Positions 1 to 7,340 of a DNA stretch of 64,000 nt are shown one piece after another (the stretch's first letter is position 1; every line of letters begins with the position of its first letter). This stretch comes from Paenibacillus xylaniclasticus. Lineage in GTDB: Bacteria > Bacillota > Bacilli > Paenibacillales > Paenibacillaceae. The stretch is taken from positions 186,001-250,000 of the forward strand of contig NZ_BIML01000001.1 in the NCBI RefSeq assembly GCF_004001065.1, read 5' to 3'. The notes beneath the pieces are model-generated. The model ran no database searches and was not told the origin of the DNA. It saw only the letters and a list, made by a program, of their open reading frames with translations. A program made the position numbers and the translations under genes.

Positions 1-136
1 CCTTAAGTCTAAATATGTCTTCGACTGCTGTCCCGCTAATTGGAGCAATGTTCCCAATGCCAACTTTATTACTTAATAACTCTTCAATTTCTCCCCAACT
101 TCCGTCATTCCATCTTGCCAATTCAGTAATTTTCAT
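1..136 (-). CDS. Hypothetical protein, 3' part beyond window
   Basis: The gene starts at 136 with an ATG behind AAGAGGTGAAAA and is cut by the left edge of the window. The visible 45 residues begin MKITELARWNDGSW. I do not recognise it. It carries the same TTTTAAGAGGTGA ribosome-site string seen before many genes here, which supports it as a real gene. Confidence 0.6.
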   Translation of the reverse strand, partial: MKITELARWNDGSWGEIEELLSNKVGIGNIAPISGTAVEDIFRLK

Positions 137-184
137 TTTTCACCTCTTAAAATTAACTTTAATGCTCTCATTAAAAATAGAACC

Positions 185-418
185 TCAAGATTTATCGGTA
201 TCTATTTCGTTGCAAATGCGTTCGAATTCATCTTTATCAATAACAACCATCATGACCACCGCGTTTTTCTGAGATGCTTTCAATCCCCATCCACTTTCAA
301 CTCTACAAGTCAATTCATCCCATTTCTTTCTAACCTTAAATTCCGTTAGTTGATTAATGTAGACACCTGATTTTCCATTATCTTCTAGTCTTGAAAACAC
401 ACTTTTAACATCTGACAT
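185..418 (-). CDS. Hypothetical protein (77 aa)
   Basis: A soluble, charged protein of 77 residues that I cannot place. It begins MSDVKSVFSRLEDNGK and has a valine/methionine-rich beta stretch (VVMMVVIDKDEFE). The ribosome site before the ATG is weak, so the start is uncertain. It sits in a run of small co-directional genes. Confidence 0.55.
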   Translation of the reverse strand: MSDVKSVFSRLEDNGKSGVYINQLTEFKVRKKWDELTCRVESGWGLKASQKNAVVMMVVIDKDEFERICNEIDTDKS

Positions 419-454
419 ATTGACTTAGATTTATCATTTCTAATAAAATTAACT

Positions 455-679
455 TTAATTATCTTCTATTAACATAATTGCCAATCCATCGTCATCGTAC
501 TTTCGAAGTACTTTATAGCCCTGAAGTCGTATTTGTTGAATGGTCATTTCCTGAAAGCCTTCGTCTGCAAAGTGGAATTCTGGATCGCATATGTAGGAGT
601 TGAAGCCTTTCTGTTGCATTCGCTTATACATCATAACAAATGAGGTTGCAAAGCTTTCTGCTCGTTCAACTTCTGTCAC
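455..679 (-). CDS. Hypothetical protein (74 aa)
   Basis: I chose the GTG at 679 because AAGGAGAATAATC precedes it with ideal spacing; a longer frame from 706 lacks a ribosome site. The product is acidic and begins VTEVERAESFATSF. The C-terminal part (QGYKVLRKYDDDGLAIMLIE) looks like a small beta domain. Function unknown. Confidence 0.6.
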   Translation of the reverse strand: MTEVERAESFATSFVMMYKRMQQKGFNSYICDPEFHFADEGFQEMTIQQIRLQGYKVLRKYDDDGLAIMLIEDN

Positions 680-712
680 GATTATTCTCCTTCTCTTGAA
701 ACTCACGTTTAG

Positions 713-985
713 TTATTCATTTATCAATTTTACGTATTTAAGAAACTGCTCAACCTGGATATAGTCATAACATCTAACCGATTTGCCATTATCATCTATC
801 CAGTAATCGATTCGAATTAACATTCCATCTATCTCAATACTATGAAATGTAAAATCATAACTATTATCTTCAAACACCAATTCTCCTATATCTAATTTCT
901 TTCCATGCCACTGATTATTAAGTTGATATTTCATGTTTTCGACTATCTTGTTTAGTCCGTGTATATGACTTAATTGCTCGATCAA
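713..985 (-). CDS. Hypothetical protein (90 aa)
   Basis: TTG start behind GGGAGGATAAATACA. The protein is acidic, with a beta-rich middle (FTFHSIEIDGMLIRI) and aromatic C-terminal half. I do not recognise the family. Confidence 0.6.
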   Translation of the reverse strand: MIEQLSHIHGLNKIVENMKYQLNNQWHGKKLDIGELVFEDNSYDFTFHSIEIDGMLIRIDYWIDDNGKSVRCYDYIQVEQFLKYVKLINE

Positions 986-1078
986 TGTATTTATCCTCCC
1001 ATCGCCATTTAAAAATCACATTTTATTCTATTGTAATACCAAAAGACTATCTTCATGACTTCTTCAAATAACGTGTTT

Positions 1079-1288
1079 TTAGTGGTAATATTCAGGCATA
1101 GATCTTTTTAGTGTATCGATGATATAAGGAATTGGATCTTCCGTCGACCTGATATGTGTATCAATTTCTAAAAGAACACTTTCTAGTCTTGTTATCTCCG
1201 CCAGTAGAACATTGATATTAATTCGGTCTGTATTGTCCAATGGATAATATGCGTAAGATTCCTTTATTTTTCGCACCTTTGAGTTCAA
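1079..1288 (-). CDS. Hypothetical helical protein (69 aa)
   Basis: The TTG at 1288 follows AAAAGGTGAG with good spacing, whereas the GTG 12 bases upstream overlaps the ribosome site itself. The middle (NVLLAEITRLESVLLEIDTHI) predicts a coiled helix. Function unknown. Confidence 0.5.
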   Translation of the reverse strand: MNSKVRKIKESYAYYPLDNTDRININVLLAEITRLESVLLEIDTHIRSTEDPIPYIIDTLKRSMPEYYH

Positions 1289-1333
1289 AATTACCCTCAC
1301 CTTTTCGCTCTTTATTTATTGTGAAATGGGGTT

Positions 1334-1579
1334 TTATTGCAATTTACTTTTAAGCTGATTGATCTCATCTTTAGCAAAATGCCTCCACTCTGGAACATAT
1401 TTATCCATAAGTTTTGAATAATTGAGGAAAAGATTTATATATTGTTCGATAATCTCGATCTTTGCTTCTTTTTGCTTTCCAAGATCATTGGCCACTTCGA
1501 CAGCCCACTTATTGAGTTCGTGTTGGTCGATTGGAGGAAGTTCGTTATGCTTGATAACGTGCTTAGTTATTTTGTTCAT
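1334..1579 (-). CDS. Hypothetical protein (81 aa)
   Basis: ATG at 1579 is preceded by AAGGAGACTTTTAACG, which decides the start. The sequence is helical and tryptophan-containing (HELNKWAVEVANDLGK). No recognised family. Confidence 0.55.
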   Translation of the reverse strand: MNKITKHVIKHNELPPIDQHELNKWAVEVANDLGKQKEAKIEIIEQYINLFLNYSKLMDKYVPEWRHFAKDEINQLKSKLQ

Positions 1580-1602
1580 CGTTAAAAGTCTCCTTATCAT
1601 TA

Positions 1603-1671
1603 TTATACTATGGTATGTTTAAATCTCGCAAACTCTTTATCTAACTCCGAACAGTCTAGCTCTCTACTCAT
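1603..1671 (-). CDS. Small peptide (22 aa)
   Basis: A 22-codon frame beginning MSRELDCSELDKEFARF. Its ATG follows GGAGGAATACT, a strong ribosome site that lies in the last codons of the upstream DUF1653 gene, and its start overlaps that gene's stop, which suggests translational coupling. Function unknown; it could be a leader peptide. Confidence 0.4.
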   Translation of the reverse strand: MSRELDCSELDKEFARFKHTIV

Positions 1672-1903
1672 AGTATTCCTCCATTAATTCAAATCGATAT
1701 CGCTGACCTGTCGGGTTTTTAGCGACTTCCTCTACTTCAGACAGAAACATGTCCATTGGCCGTACAAATGTTTCGTAGTCACCGTATAAAGCGTGGTAAA
1801 CAACCATCTTTTCTGCTGTTTCGGTGTGCCACGCAAGTGCTATAACGTAGTACAAGTTACCTTTGTAATGTCGGTATACCGAATGTATCTGAACCTCTCT
1901 CAT
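1664..1903 (-). CDS. DUF1653 family protein
   Basis: The 79-residue product matches the DUF1653 pattern: HYKGNLYYVIALAWHTET, then MVVYHALYGDYETFVRP and a following MF. The family is a small beta domain of unknown function, common in bacteria and phages. It overlaps a 22-codon frame at its 3' end. Confidence 0.8.
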   Translation of the reverse strand: MREVQIHSVYRHYKGNLYYVIALAWHTETAEKMVVYHALYGDYETFVRPMDMFLSEVEEVAKNPTGQRYRFELMEEYYE

Positions 1904-1909
1904 CCCTGC

Positions 1910-2104
1910 TCACCGTCCCTTTATTAGACCATCAATCTCATGTGTTGGTATAAAACTGCTGTAACATGGTACTCCGTCTATAAAGTGACCTATTTTAATC
2001 TGCTTATCTAATTTAGTCAGTTCCATCAGGTCTTTACCTACGCGAACAATCGTTGCCGTCTCGCCATATATAGTATGGATTGTATCTCCATTCTTGTATT
2101 TCAC
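1910..2104 (-). CDS. Hypothetical small beta protein (64 aa)
   Basis: Starts MKYKNGDTIHTIYGETATIV, typical of a small SH3-like or KOW-like barrel of phage origin, but that is only an impression. It lies 7 nt upstream of the DUF1653 start, in one operon. Confidence 0.55.
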   Translation of the reverse strand: MKYKNGDTIHTIYGETATIVRVGKDLMELTKLDKQIKIGHFIDGVPCYSSFIPTHEIDGLIKGR

Positions 2105-2106
2105 TC

Positions 2107-2316
2107 TTATTCACCGTCCCTTGGCAAATTAATAACCGCATAATGGGTAACTCCGTTTATCCTGTAGCCACCTTGTCCGTACCAACGGTATACACCGTCT
2201 TGCGCATCTAACTCGTAGATGGCTGTTCTGGCAAACTTGCCGTTAGTCACTAGACACGGGACATTGCGTGGCGGCTGCATATCAAGCGTTTCTCCGTATC
2301 GCCTCCATACGATCAC
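2107..2316 (-). CDS. DUF551-like protein (69 aa)
   Basis: The product has the order typical of DUF551 phage proteins: an N-terminal MQPPRNVPCLVTNG segment, then an aromatic turn and a closing VTHYAVINLP, close to the family's 'ThWmpLP' ending. Function of the family is unknown. Assignment is by motif recall only. Confidence 0.5.
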   Translation of the reverse strand: MIVWRRYGETLDMQPPRNVPCLVTNGKFARTAIYELDAQDGVYRWYGQGGYRINGVTHYAVINLPRDGE

Positions 2317-2332
2317 TCTTGCTCACCGTCCT

Positions 2333-2662
2333 TTACTCCAAAGTTCCTTCATTCTCCCACTCTGAATAACAATGATCGCAAAGTTGGTCATTAACGGCGT
2401 TCCTAGTCTGACAATCAACGCATATTTGCGGCTCTTCTTTCCCATCCTTTATGCGTTGTGCCCAAGCGATTACTGACAATACCGACGGGTAATCCGATCC
2501 CATTTCCTTCAATTTCGTTTCCAGCACCTCATACGCCCTGTTGAGTCGTTCATACTGCTCTTTGCGCTGGCGTATATCATCGATAAGGTCGATAATCATC
2601 TGTTTAACCCATCCGTCCGTCATACTTAGAAGTCGTTCAGCTTTCTTTTCTGGTGCGTCCAT
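2333..2662 (-). CDS. Zinc-ribbon protein with coiled-coil N-terminus (109 aa)
   Basis: ATG behind GGGAGGATAAAGAAG. Residues 1-60 are a charged helix (DLIDDIRQRKEQYERLN). Near the C-terminus two CxxC pairs (CVDCQTRN and CDHCYSEW) form a likely zinc ribbon. Probably a nucleic-acid or protein-binding adaptor; exact role unknown. Confidence 0.6.
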   Translation of the reverse strand: MDAPEKKAERLLSMTDGWVKQMIIDLIDDIRQRKEQYERLNRAYEVLETKLKEMGSDYPSVLSVIAWAQRIKDGKEEPQICVDCQTRNAVNDQLCDHCYSEWENEGTLE

Positions 2663-2703
2663 CTTCTTTATCCTCCCTACGGGGAAGGGTTACTTCCCTG
2701 TGT

Positions 2704-2847
2704 TTATTGCTCTTTCGGATAAAACTCATCACAAGCACTTTCATTTGCCTGACAATATTCAGATACTCCATCAATCCATGCGTACCTATCACACTTTCCG
2801 TCATTCCAAGAAACGCACTCGCAACAAGTTAATGGCTCCTCTTTCAT
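2704..2847 (-). CDS. Cysteine-rich small protein (47 aa)
   Basis: Starts MKEEPLTCCECVSWNDGKCD behind GGGGGAGATGAACG. Six cysteines, including CCEC and a later CDEFYPKEQ end, suggest a small zinc-binding domain. Function unknown. Confidence 0.6.
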   Translation of the reverse strand: MKEEPLTCCECVSWNDGKCDRYAWIDGVSEYCQANESACDEFYPKEQ

Positions 2848-2888
2848 CGTTCATCTCCCCCATGTTCCTCAATATTCACGAATGTTCA

Positions 2889-3131
2889 TTATTCTTTTGG
2901 ATAAATCCGTTCTGGTTCGATATCAAAACACTCACAAATATCGTTTAGTTCTAGGCCGATTGTGCCACCCATTAGCAAATGGACTTCCATGCCACCTTCG
3001 CTAAGATAATCGTCACCGAGCAGTTTAGCAAAATCCGTTATGTCGTAAGGGCTAAGCCACATAATCAGTTTTTCGCCGCGCCAATCCATTTCTTTGTCTT
3101 CACAAAACCTGTAAAGGTCAAGTTCGTTCAT
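2889..3131 (-). CDS. Hypothetical protein (80 aa)
   Basis: Start at 3131 because GGAGGTTGCC precedes it; the frame stays open 21 bases further. Begins MNELDLYRFCEDKEMDW; contains LSPYDITDFAKLLGDDYLSE, a pattern like proteins of phage early operons. No known family recognised. Confidence 0.6.
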   Translation of the reverse strand: MNELDLYRFCEDKEMDWRGEKLIMWLSPYDITDFAKLLGDDYLSEGGMEVHLLMGGTIGLELNDICECFDIEPERIYPKE

Positions 3132-3206
3132 GGCAACCTCCAAGTTCTTCAATATTCATTGAATTACTTAACGATCAAACCTTTTCTGTCGCGATCTATT
3201 AATAAC

Positions 3207-3284
3207 GGGTATCCGGATTTTGTGGTGGAAATCACCACTTTGATTTCCAGTTTTCATTGCGCATTATCGTCGTATTGTGCATTA
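3207..3284. repeat. Cassette C1, left arm with 9-bp hairpin
   Basis: Left boundary of the first of three related cassettes. It contains a perfect hairpin: TGGAAATCA (3226-3234), six-base loop, TGATTTCCA (3241-3249). The outer part (CCGGATTTTGTGGTGGAA) is an inverted copy of the right arm at 3651-3704. The stop codon of the enclosed gene lies at the inner edge. Confidence 0.65.
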
Positions 3285-3596
3285 AACTACTTCACCACAA
3301 ATACAACATTCTGTGTGTGATGGTTCTTTTACATAATCTTCACCAGCTATCGTTGTCCAAACGATATCAGTGATAGGGTGTTTGCATTTGCCGTCACTTA
3401 TGAACGCTAAAAATCTATGTCTACTTTGTTCTGCTTTGTATTTACACTTAGGACAAATCAAATATTCAAAAGCGAATATTTCACCAAATTCTTTGATTAC
3501 TCTTCTGTCAATGTGATAAGTTTCACCTTTCGAAAAAGCTTTATTGCAACATGAACATGTGCGTTTTAATTTGCGTGAAGCAACTTTCTTTTTCAT
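3282..3596 (-). CDS. Zinc-ribbon protein inside cassette C1 (104 aa)
   Basis: Three cysteine pairs are visible: CSCCNKAF near residue 14, CPKCKYK in the middle, and CCICGEVV at the C-terminus. The N-terminus is basic (MKKKVASRKLKR). It is probably a zinc-binding, nucleic-acid-associated phage protein. The gene lies exactly between two inverted-repeat arms. Confidence 0.65.
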   Translation of the reverse strand: MKKKVASRKLKRTCSCCNKAFSKGETYHIDRRVIKEFGEIFAFEYLICPKCKYKAEQSRHRFLAFISDGKCKHPITDIVWTTIAGEDYVKEPSHTECCICGEVV

Positions 3597-3650
3597 ATTC
3601 TCACTTCCCCCTTACTGCACAATATGTTTCTACTATTCACTTACCATTTA

Positions 3651-3704
3651 CTTGCAATAATGTATTCGGTCAAGTGGCTATTCCACCAAAAAAACCGAAG
3701 AGCC
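3651..3704. repeat. Cassette C1, right arm
   Basis: Right boundary of cassette C1, reading TTCCACCAAAAAAACCGAAG near its outer end, inverted relative to the left arm. Unlike the arms of C2 and C3 it overlaps the last codons of an upstream small gene (3670-3801). Confidence 0.6.
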
Positions 3705-3801
3705 TTAATAACTCGTGTAAATGTAATCGGCACAGCCATTTTCCCAAATACTTGATATGTGTTTTCATGCCGCATTTCTCGCATAACCTATCATTGTTCA
3801 T
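3670..3801 (-). CDS. Small zinc-finger-like protein (43 aa)
   Basis: Starts MNNDRLCEKCGMKTHIKYLG behind GGGGAGTATGG. One CxxC pair is followed by a Cys and two His, a possible single zinc site. Its last dozen codons are made of cassette C1's right arm, so the C-terminus (LFGFFGG) may be altered by insertion of the cassette. Confidence 0.5.
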   Translation of the reverse strand: MNNDRLCEKCGMKTHIKYLGKWLCRLHLHELLRLFGFFGGIAT

Positions 3802-3840
3802 CCATACTCCCCTATTCATTTTGTTTTCACTATTTTATTA

Positions 3841-3920
3841 TTTTGGGAATTCGGATTTTATGGTGGAAACAGATGATTCAGTTTCCAGTTGATTGCTACA
3901 CATTTTCGTCGTGATGCGTA
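3841..3920. repeat. Cassette C2, left arm with hairpin
   Basis: Contains TTCGGATTTTATGGTGGAA (3850-3868), exactly the reverse complement of part of the right arm near 4136-4154. Inside it, TGGAAAC (3864-3870) and GTTTCCA (3881-3887) form a 7-bp hairpin. The sequence differs from the C1 arm but keeps the pairing. Confidence 0.7.
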
Positions 3921-3921
3921 A

Positions 3922-4050
3922 CTATTTCTCTTTCCTCTTTGGCTCTGTTAACGGTAAGCACTTGTCACAAACATCATCATATTTACTGTCTTTTGTGCTG
4001 TTTTCCCAACATATAGTACAGATTCCTTTAACTCTAATTGGCTCTTTCAC
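3922..4050 (-). CDS. Small zinc-ribbon protein inside cassette C2 (42 aa)
   Basis: GTG start; the product reads VKEPIRVKGICTICWENST and then CDKCLPLTEPKRKEK, i.e. two CxxC knuckles in 42 residues. It fills the space between the two arms of cassette C2. Role unknown. Confidence 0.55.
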   Translation of the reverse strand: MKEPIRVKGICTICWENSTKDSKYDDVCDKCLPLTEPKRKEK

Positions 4051-4097
4051 CTACTCACCTTCTGTCGATTAGTGGGTCTACTATTCACTTATCCTTG

Positions 4098-4160
4098 TAT
4101 CCAATTCTTGAAATAATGGATTACGGCAATCGGTCATTCCACCATAAAATCCGAAGAGCC
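4098..4160. repeat. Cassette C2, right arm
   Basis: Includes TTCCACCATAAAATCCGAA followed by GAGCC. The 19-base core is a perfect inverted match of the C2 left arm. The inner part (AATTCTTGAAATAATGGATT) is shared with cassette C3. Confidence 0.7.
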
Positions 4161-4197
4161 ATTATTTTTAATATCCTAAAATTATTCTTTCATCATC

Positions 4198-4587
4198 TCA
4201 AATGACCATCATATCGTATGTATTATCAGGTAATGCATAATAAATTGCCTTTAGTTTGAATTGCTTCAGATACTTCTGACAGTATTCACAAGGCTTAGAA
4301 TAAAGAATATTGCCGCCTCGACTCAAGCCACTTGTGTATAGCACACCTCCGCTAATTATTTCTGGATCTAGTCGATGTAGAACATCAAGTTCACTGTGCC
4401 AACCCTTCAAGTTGTATCCTCGATATCCTAAGCAGCCCATCCTATTTCTGTTTAAACCTATTGAGATTAATCTTCCCCCTTTCACTAAGACAGAACAATG
4501 GCTACATCTTAGTGATACATCGTTTTTTAGTGCTTGCTTTAAACAGTAATTGATCCATCTTCTGTGTCTAGTCCCATGATTACTCAC
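4198..4587 (-). CDS. Cytidine/deoxycytidylate deaminase-like protein (129 aa)
   Basis: The zinc-site motifs of the cytidine deaminase fold are present: HSELDVL (HxE) near residue 64 and KPCEYCQKYL (PCxxC) near residue 99. Residues before them (CSHCSVLVKGGRLISIGLNR) fit the first beta strands. The family deaminates cytosine bases in nucleotides; substrate here is inferred, most plausibly dCMP or a related nucleotide for the thymidylate pathway encoded at 5.8-7.2 kb. Confidence 0.7.
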   Translation of the reverse strand: MSNHGTRHRRWINYCLKQALKNDVSLRCSHCSVLVKGGRLISIGLNRNRMGCLGYRGYNLKGWHSELDVLHRLDPEIISGGVLYTSGLSRGGNILYSKPCEYCQKYLKQFKLKAIYYALPDNTYDMMVI

Positions 4588-4798
4588 CTACAATCCCCTC
4601 AATCATTACTCGTTTATCGTCCCTGTGTCGTATTTTGCATCGACCAGTTGAAAGCATTTCGGTTAAGACTTCTTCGGTAAACTTATATGTATGATTTTTA
4701 ATATTATACTTTTCACCAAACATCGGACTGATCGTTACTGTCATTCCATCCTTAAAACACTTTGATAAGAATGCCTCTGTTGCATTTGATTTGCTCAT
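4580..4798 (-). CDS. Hypothetical protein (72 aa)
   Basis: ATG at 4798 follows GGAGTGGGTT; it overlaps the stop of the upstream CPBP gene by four bases and its own stop overlaps the start of the deaminase gene. Begins MSKSNATEAFLSKC. Not recognised. Confidence 0.6.
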   Translation of the reverse strand: MSKSNATEAFLSKCFKDGMTVTISPMFGEKYNIKNHTYKFTEEVLTEMLSTGRCKIRHRDDKRVMIEGIVGE

Positions 4799-5406
4799 AA
4801 CCCACTCCATGCGATTTGAATTGATTGTGCTAGAATAACTAAAAAGTTGTAAACCATATGTGATATTATCGTAATATATAATTTTTTCGTTTTATGATAG
4901 AAGTAACAGAAAACCATTCCCGCTGCAAAGTAACCGAGAAAGCCATATATGCTCATGTGTCCTGCTGCAAATAATAATGAGCTAATAGTAGCTGCTAAGA
5001 CTGAAAAGTTCTCCATATTGCCTTGTAGGGTTCCGAAAATAATTCTTCGGAACAGATATTCCTCGATGCACGGCGCGAACCACACTGTTGTCAATGAAAC
5101 GAATGGAATGAAATCTGATTGAATAATCGATGCTTCTGGTTTGCCAAGTAACAATATAGTCACTAAGTTAAGAACACCTTGGGATATTGAGGCATAGAAT
5201 AGCACTTTGCTTAAGGTTTCATACGTATGCTCATCATTTAACACTTTATTTAAGTCGAATTGTTTGAGTTCATCTTTGTTAAGGTAAGCGATGATGAGTA
5301 TAAAAACTAATGGAGCGATAATAACTGTGAAATTCGATGGATAAGTTAGAGCTAATAGATTAGTGATGATGTATGACGAAACAATAAATAAATATTTTAT
5401 ATTAAT
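4795..5406 (-). CDS. CPBP-family intramembrane protease, probable AUU start (203 aa)
   Basis: CPBP (Abi) family membrane protein. Seen: EEYLFRR (EExxxR), a following GHMSIYGF and a C-terminal HMVYNFL, the residues that form the intramembrane metal site; about six membrane segments. The first ATG/GTG/TTG (5244) would delete the first two membrane helices; the frame is open to 5409 and ATT at 5406 lies six bases after AGGTGA, so I infer an AUU start. In bacteria such proteins process membrane substrates and some act in bacteriocin self-immunity; role here unknown. Confidence 0.7.
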   Translation of the reverse strand: MNIKYLFIVSSYIITNLLALTYPSNFTVIIAPLVFILIIAYLNKDELKQFDLNKVLNDEHTYETLSKVLFYASISQGVLNLVTILLLGKPEASIIQSDFIPFVSLTTVWFAPCIEEYLFRRIIFGTLQGNMENFSVLAATISSLLFAAGHMSIYGFLGYFAAGMVFCYFYHKTKKLYITIISHMVYNFLVILAQSIQIAWSGL

Positions 5407-5416
5407 AATTGCTCAC

Positions 5417-5718
5417 CTACACTATACAGGCCATTGCTTTAGCAATTTTCCTTTTGTCGTCTTGTAATTTCTTCAACTCATTTTCTAGTTCAGTTATGTA
5501 TTCATCAATTGCAATCAACCTTGATTCACATGCGTGTTTTACTGATTTGGATTTAGTTTTATATATTTTATATCTTAATTCTGCCTTTTCAATTGCACAT
5601 TCTAACCTGATTGAATGTAGTTTTGATTCAAGGGTCTCTTTTCGAATCGCTGACTCATTCTAAGTTTTGCATGAGAACTAAGCTTAATCTTACTAAGATC
5701 AATATACGGCGCTTCCAA
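5417..5718 (-). pseudogene. Coiled-coil gene split by a frameshift
   Basis: A TTG start at 5718 has a perfect site (GGAGGTAAATACA) and encodes EAPYIDLSKIKLSSHAKL before ending at a stop after 37 codons. The second frame (-1) has no start but continues as a charged coiled coil (EYITELENELKKLQDDKRK) to 5417. Joined, they make about 100 residues. Either the gene is broken or a -1 shift occurs near GCGATTCGAAAAGAG; no classic slippery heptamer is seen. Confidence 0.45.
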
Positions 5719-5743
5719 TGTATTTACCTCCTTCTATAATAAA

Positions 5744-5776
5744 AATGGGATTACCTTAATCTTCTAGGTAATCCCA
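5744..5776 (-). terminator. Rho-independent terminator
   Basis: A 12-bp perfect stem (ATGGGATTACCT paired with AGGTAATCCCAT) followed on the minus strand by TTTTTATTATAG. It lies 30 bases after the DHFR stop and ends the DHFR/ThyA transcription unit. Confidence 0.85.
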
Positions 5777-5804
5777 TAATAGCATTTGCATATTATTCTG
5801 TCAA

Positions 5805-6314
5805 TTAGATTTTTTGTTTTATTATCCGATCATAGATTTTGAACCTAAGCATATGTTCATTCTCCATCATAGACATATCATACACTGCGCTATACTGATT
5901 GGCGTTATACATGGGGAAATAAGCATCCCCTTCAAATTCTGATTCAATATGCGTGATATAAAGACGGTCTGCGTAAGGCAGAAATTGATTATAGACTTCA
6001 GATCCGCCAATTATAAACGTTTCTCTGTCTTCAAGCACCCATTCATTTAATACTTCATCGACAGAATGAGCAACATGATATATTTGCTTATCATGTTCAA
6101 CAGCCTTTAAAGTGCTAGAGGTCAAAATTACGTTTGTACGATTTGGCAAGGGCTTCCCGATTGATTCAAATGTTTTTCTTCCCATAACAACAATCTTATT
6201 GGTTGTATGCTGCTTAAACCATTTGAGGTCTGATTTGAAAGTTGTTCCCCAGGGCATCGATCCTTCAAATCCGATTGCTCGGTTTAGATCATGAGCGACG
6301 ATCATCGATATCAA
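5805..6314 (-). CDS. Dihydrofolate reductase
   Basis: 169 residues, normal length. Makes tetrahydrofolate from dihydrofolate with NADPH, regenerating the cofactor used by the adjacent thymidylate synthase. Seen: MISMIVAHDLNRAIGFEGSM with the following PW, VMGRKTFESIGKPLPNR (NADPH site) and FIIGGSEVYNQFLPYAD, the conserved GGxxxY. Its start overlaps the thymidylate synthase stop by four bases, so the two are translationally coupled. A terminator follows. Confidence 0.95.
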   Translation of the reverse strand: MISMIVAHDLNRAIGFEGSMPWGTTFKSDLKWFKQHTTNKIVVMGRKTFESIGKPLPNRTNVILTSSTLKAVEHDKQIYHVAHSVDEVLNEWVLEDRETFIIGGSEVYNQFLPYADRLYITHIESEFEGDAYFPMYNANQYSAVYDMSMMENEHMLRFKIYDRIIKQKI

Positions 6315-7156
6315 ATAGCCACTTCCATTTCAATTTTAGGATGATGCTTGTAGTTAATGAGTTTAAAATCTTCAATTGTGAAATCATCAAAATTCTTAAT
6401 ATCTGGATTAATCCATAAAGTAGGTGCTTTGTAAGGAGTTAATTTAATCTGTGTTTTCAACGGTTCAATATGGCGTTCATAAATATGTGCGTCATTAATA
6501 TTAAATGTAAGTGTGCCTATATCAATACCTGTCACCTGACTTACCATTCGTTGTAATACATAATATTGAAATACATTAAAGGGGTTACCGAGCGCGATGT
6601 CATTTGATCTGATACCAACGATCAGATGTAACTTTCCTGCTTTAACTAGCCATTGGTTATGCCAAACACAAGGATACAAGGATACATCGTGTAAATCATC
6701 AATGTTCCATAATGAAATTACATGTCTACGCGACGCAGGGCTGTGTTTCAATTCGTGTATCAGATTATGAACTTGATTGGTTACGCCTTGTGTTCTTAAT
6801 ATCTGTTTCCCCAATTGATAACCGTATGTTTTTCCAATGGAGTTATCGGATCTTGTCCACTCTTCCCATATCTTCACATTATTCTTGCGTAGATACGACA
6901 CATCGCTTGTACGCTTCACGTAAAACCAAAGCAGCTCATGAATAGCCGACTTCCATGCAACATACTTAGTCGTTAAAATTGGAACCTCTTTATTATCAAG
7001 AATTATTTGCTTCGAGATTAATGATTTTGTATATGCTGGAGTTTCGTCCTTCCATTTAGTTCGTATTTGCTGGTCTTTATCCCAAATGCCGTGTACAATG
7101 ATTTCCGATACTAAATCATTGTAAATAAGATCGTATTGACTCAAGTATATAATCAC
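6311..7156 (-). CDS. thyA: Thymidylate synthase (ThyA type)
   Basis: 281 residues. Methylates dUMP to dTMP using methylene-tetrahydrofolate. Seen: active cysteine in YPCVWHNQW, the dUMP-binding RSNDIALGNPFNVFQY and the closing KIEMEVAI. It overlaps DHFR in an operon, a common phage arrangement for dTTP supply. The catalytic PCxxxxQW replaces the usual PCHxxxQ, a mild variation. Confidence 0.95.
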   Translation of the reverse strand: MIIYLSQYDLIYNDLVSEIIVHGIWDKDQQIRTKWKDETPAYTKSLISKQIILDNKEVPILTTKYVAWKSAIHELLWFYVKRTSDVSYLRKNNVKIWEEWTRSDNSIGKTYGYQLGKQILRTQGVTNQVHNLIHELKHSPASRRHVISLWNIDDLHDVSLYPCVWHNQWLVKAGKLHLIVGIRSNDIALGNPFNVFQYYVLQRMVSQVTGIDIGTLTFNINDAHIYERHIEPLKTQIKLTPYKAPTLWINPDIKNFDDFTIEDFKLINYKHHPKIEMEVAI

Positions 7157-7218
7157 CTTTATTTCTTATTCGTAATATTGTACTATTTAGATATATACGT
7201 AAATAGGAGGTTACTTTC

Positions 7219-7308
7219 ATACCTAATATGTACAGCAAACAATTTGTCGAAGCATTCAGACCAAAAGGAAGTAAAAATAAGCCTAAAGAAGAACAGGCAG
7301 AAATTTGA
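7219..7308 (+). CDS. Small basic plus-strand peptide (26-29 aa)
   Basis: One of only three plus-strand genes. AGGAGG at 7205-7210 lies 8 bases before an in-frame ATA (7219); the first ATG (7228) is 17 bases away, so an AUA start is possible. The peptide reads FVEAFRPKGSKNKPKEEQAE, lysine-rich. A strong terminator follows seven bases after the stop. Function unknown. Confidence 0.45.
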   Translation: MPNMYSKQFVEAFRPKGSKNKPKEEQAEI

Positions 7309-7314
7309 TACTAA

Positions 7315-7340
7315 AGAGAGGGATTATCCCTCTCTTTTTA
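7315..7340 (+). terminator. Rho-independent terminator after plus-strand peptide
   Basis: AGAGAGGGA and TCCCTCTCT form a 9-bp perfect stem with a three-base loop, followed by TTTTT on the plus strand. It separates the small plus-strand gene from the convergent minus-strand MazG-like gene. Confidence 0.9.
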
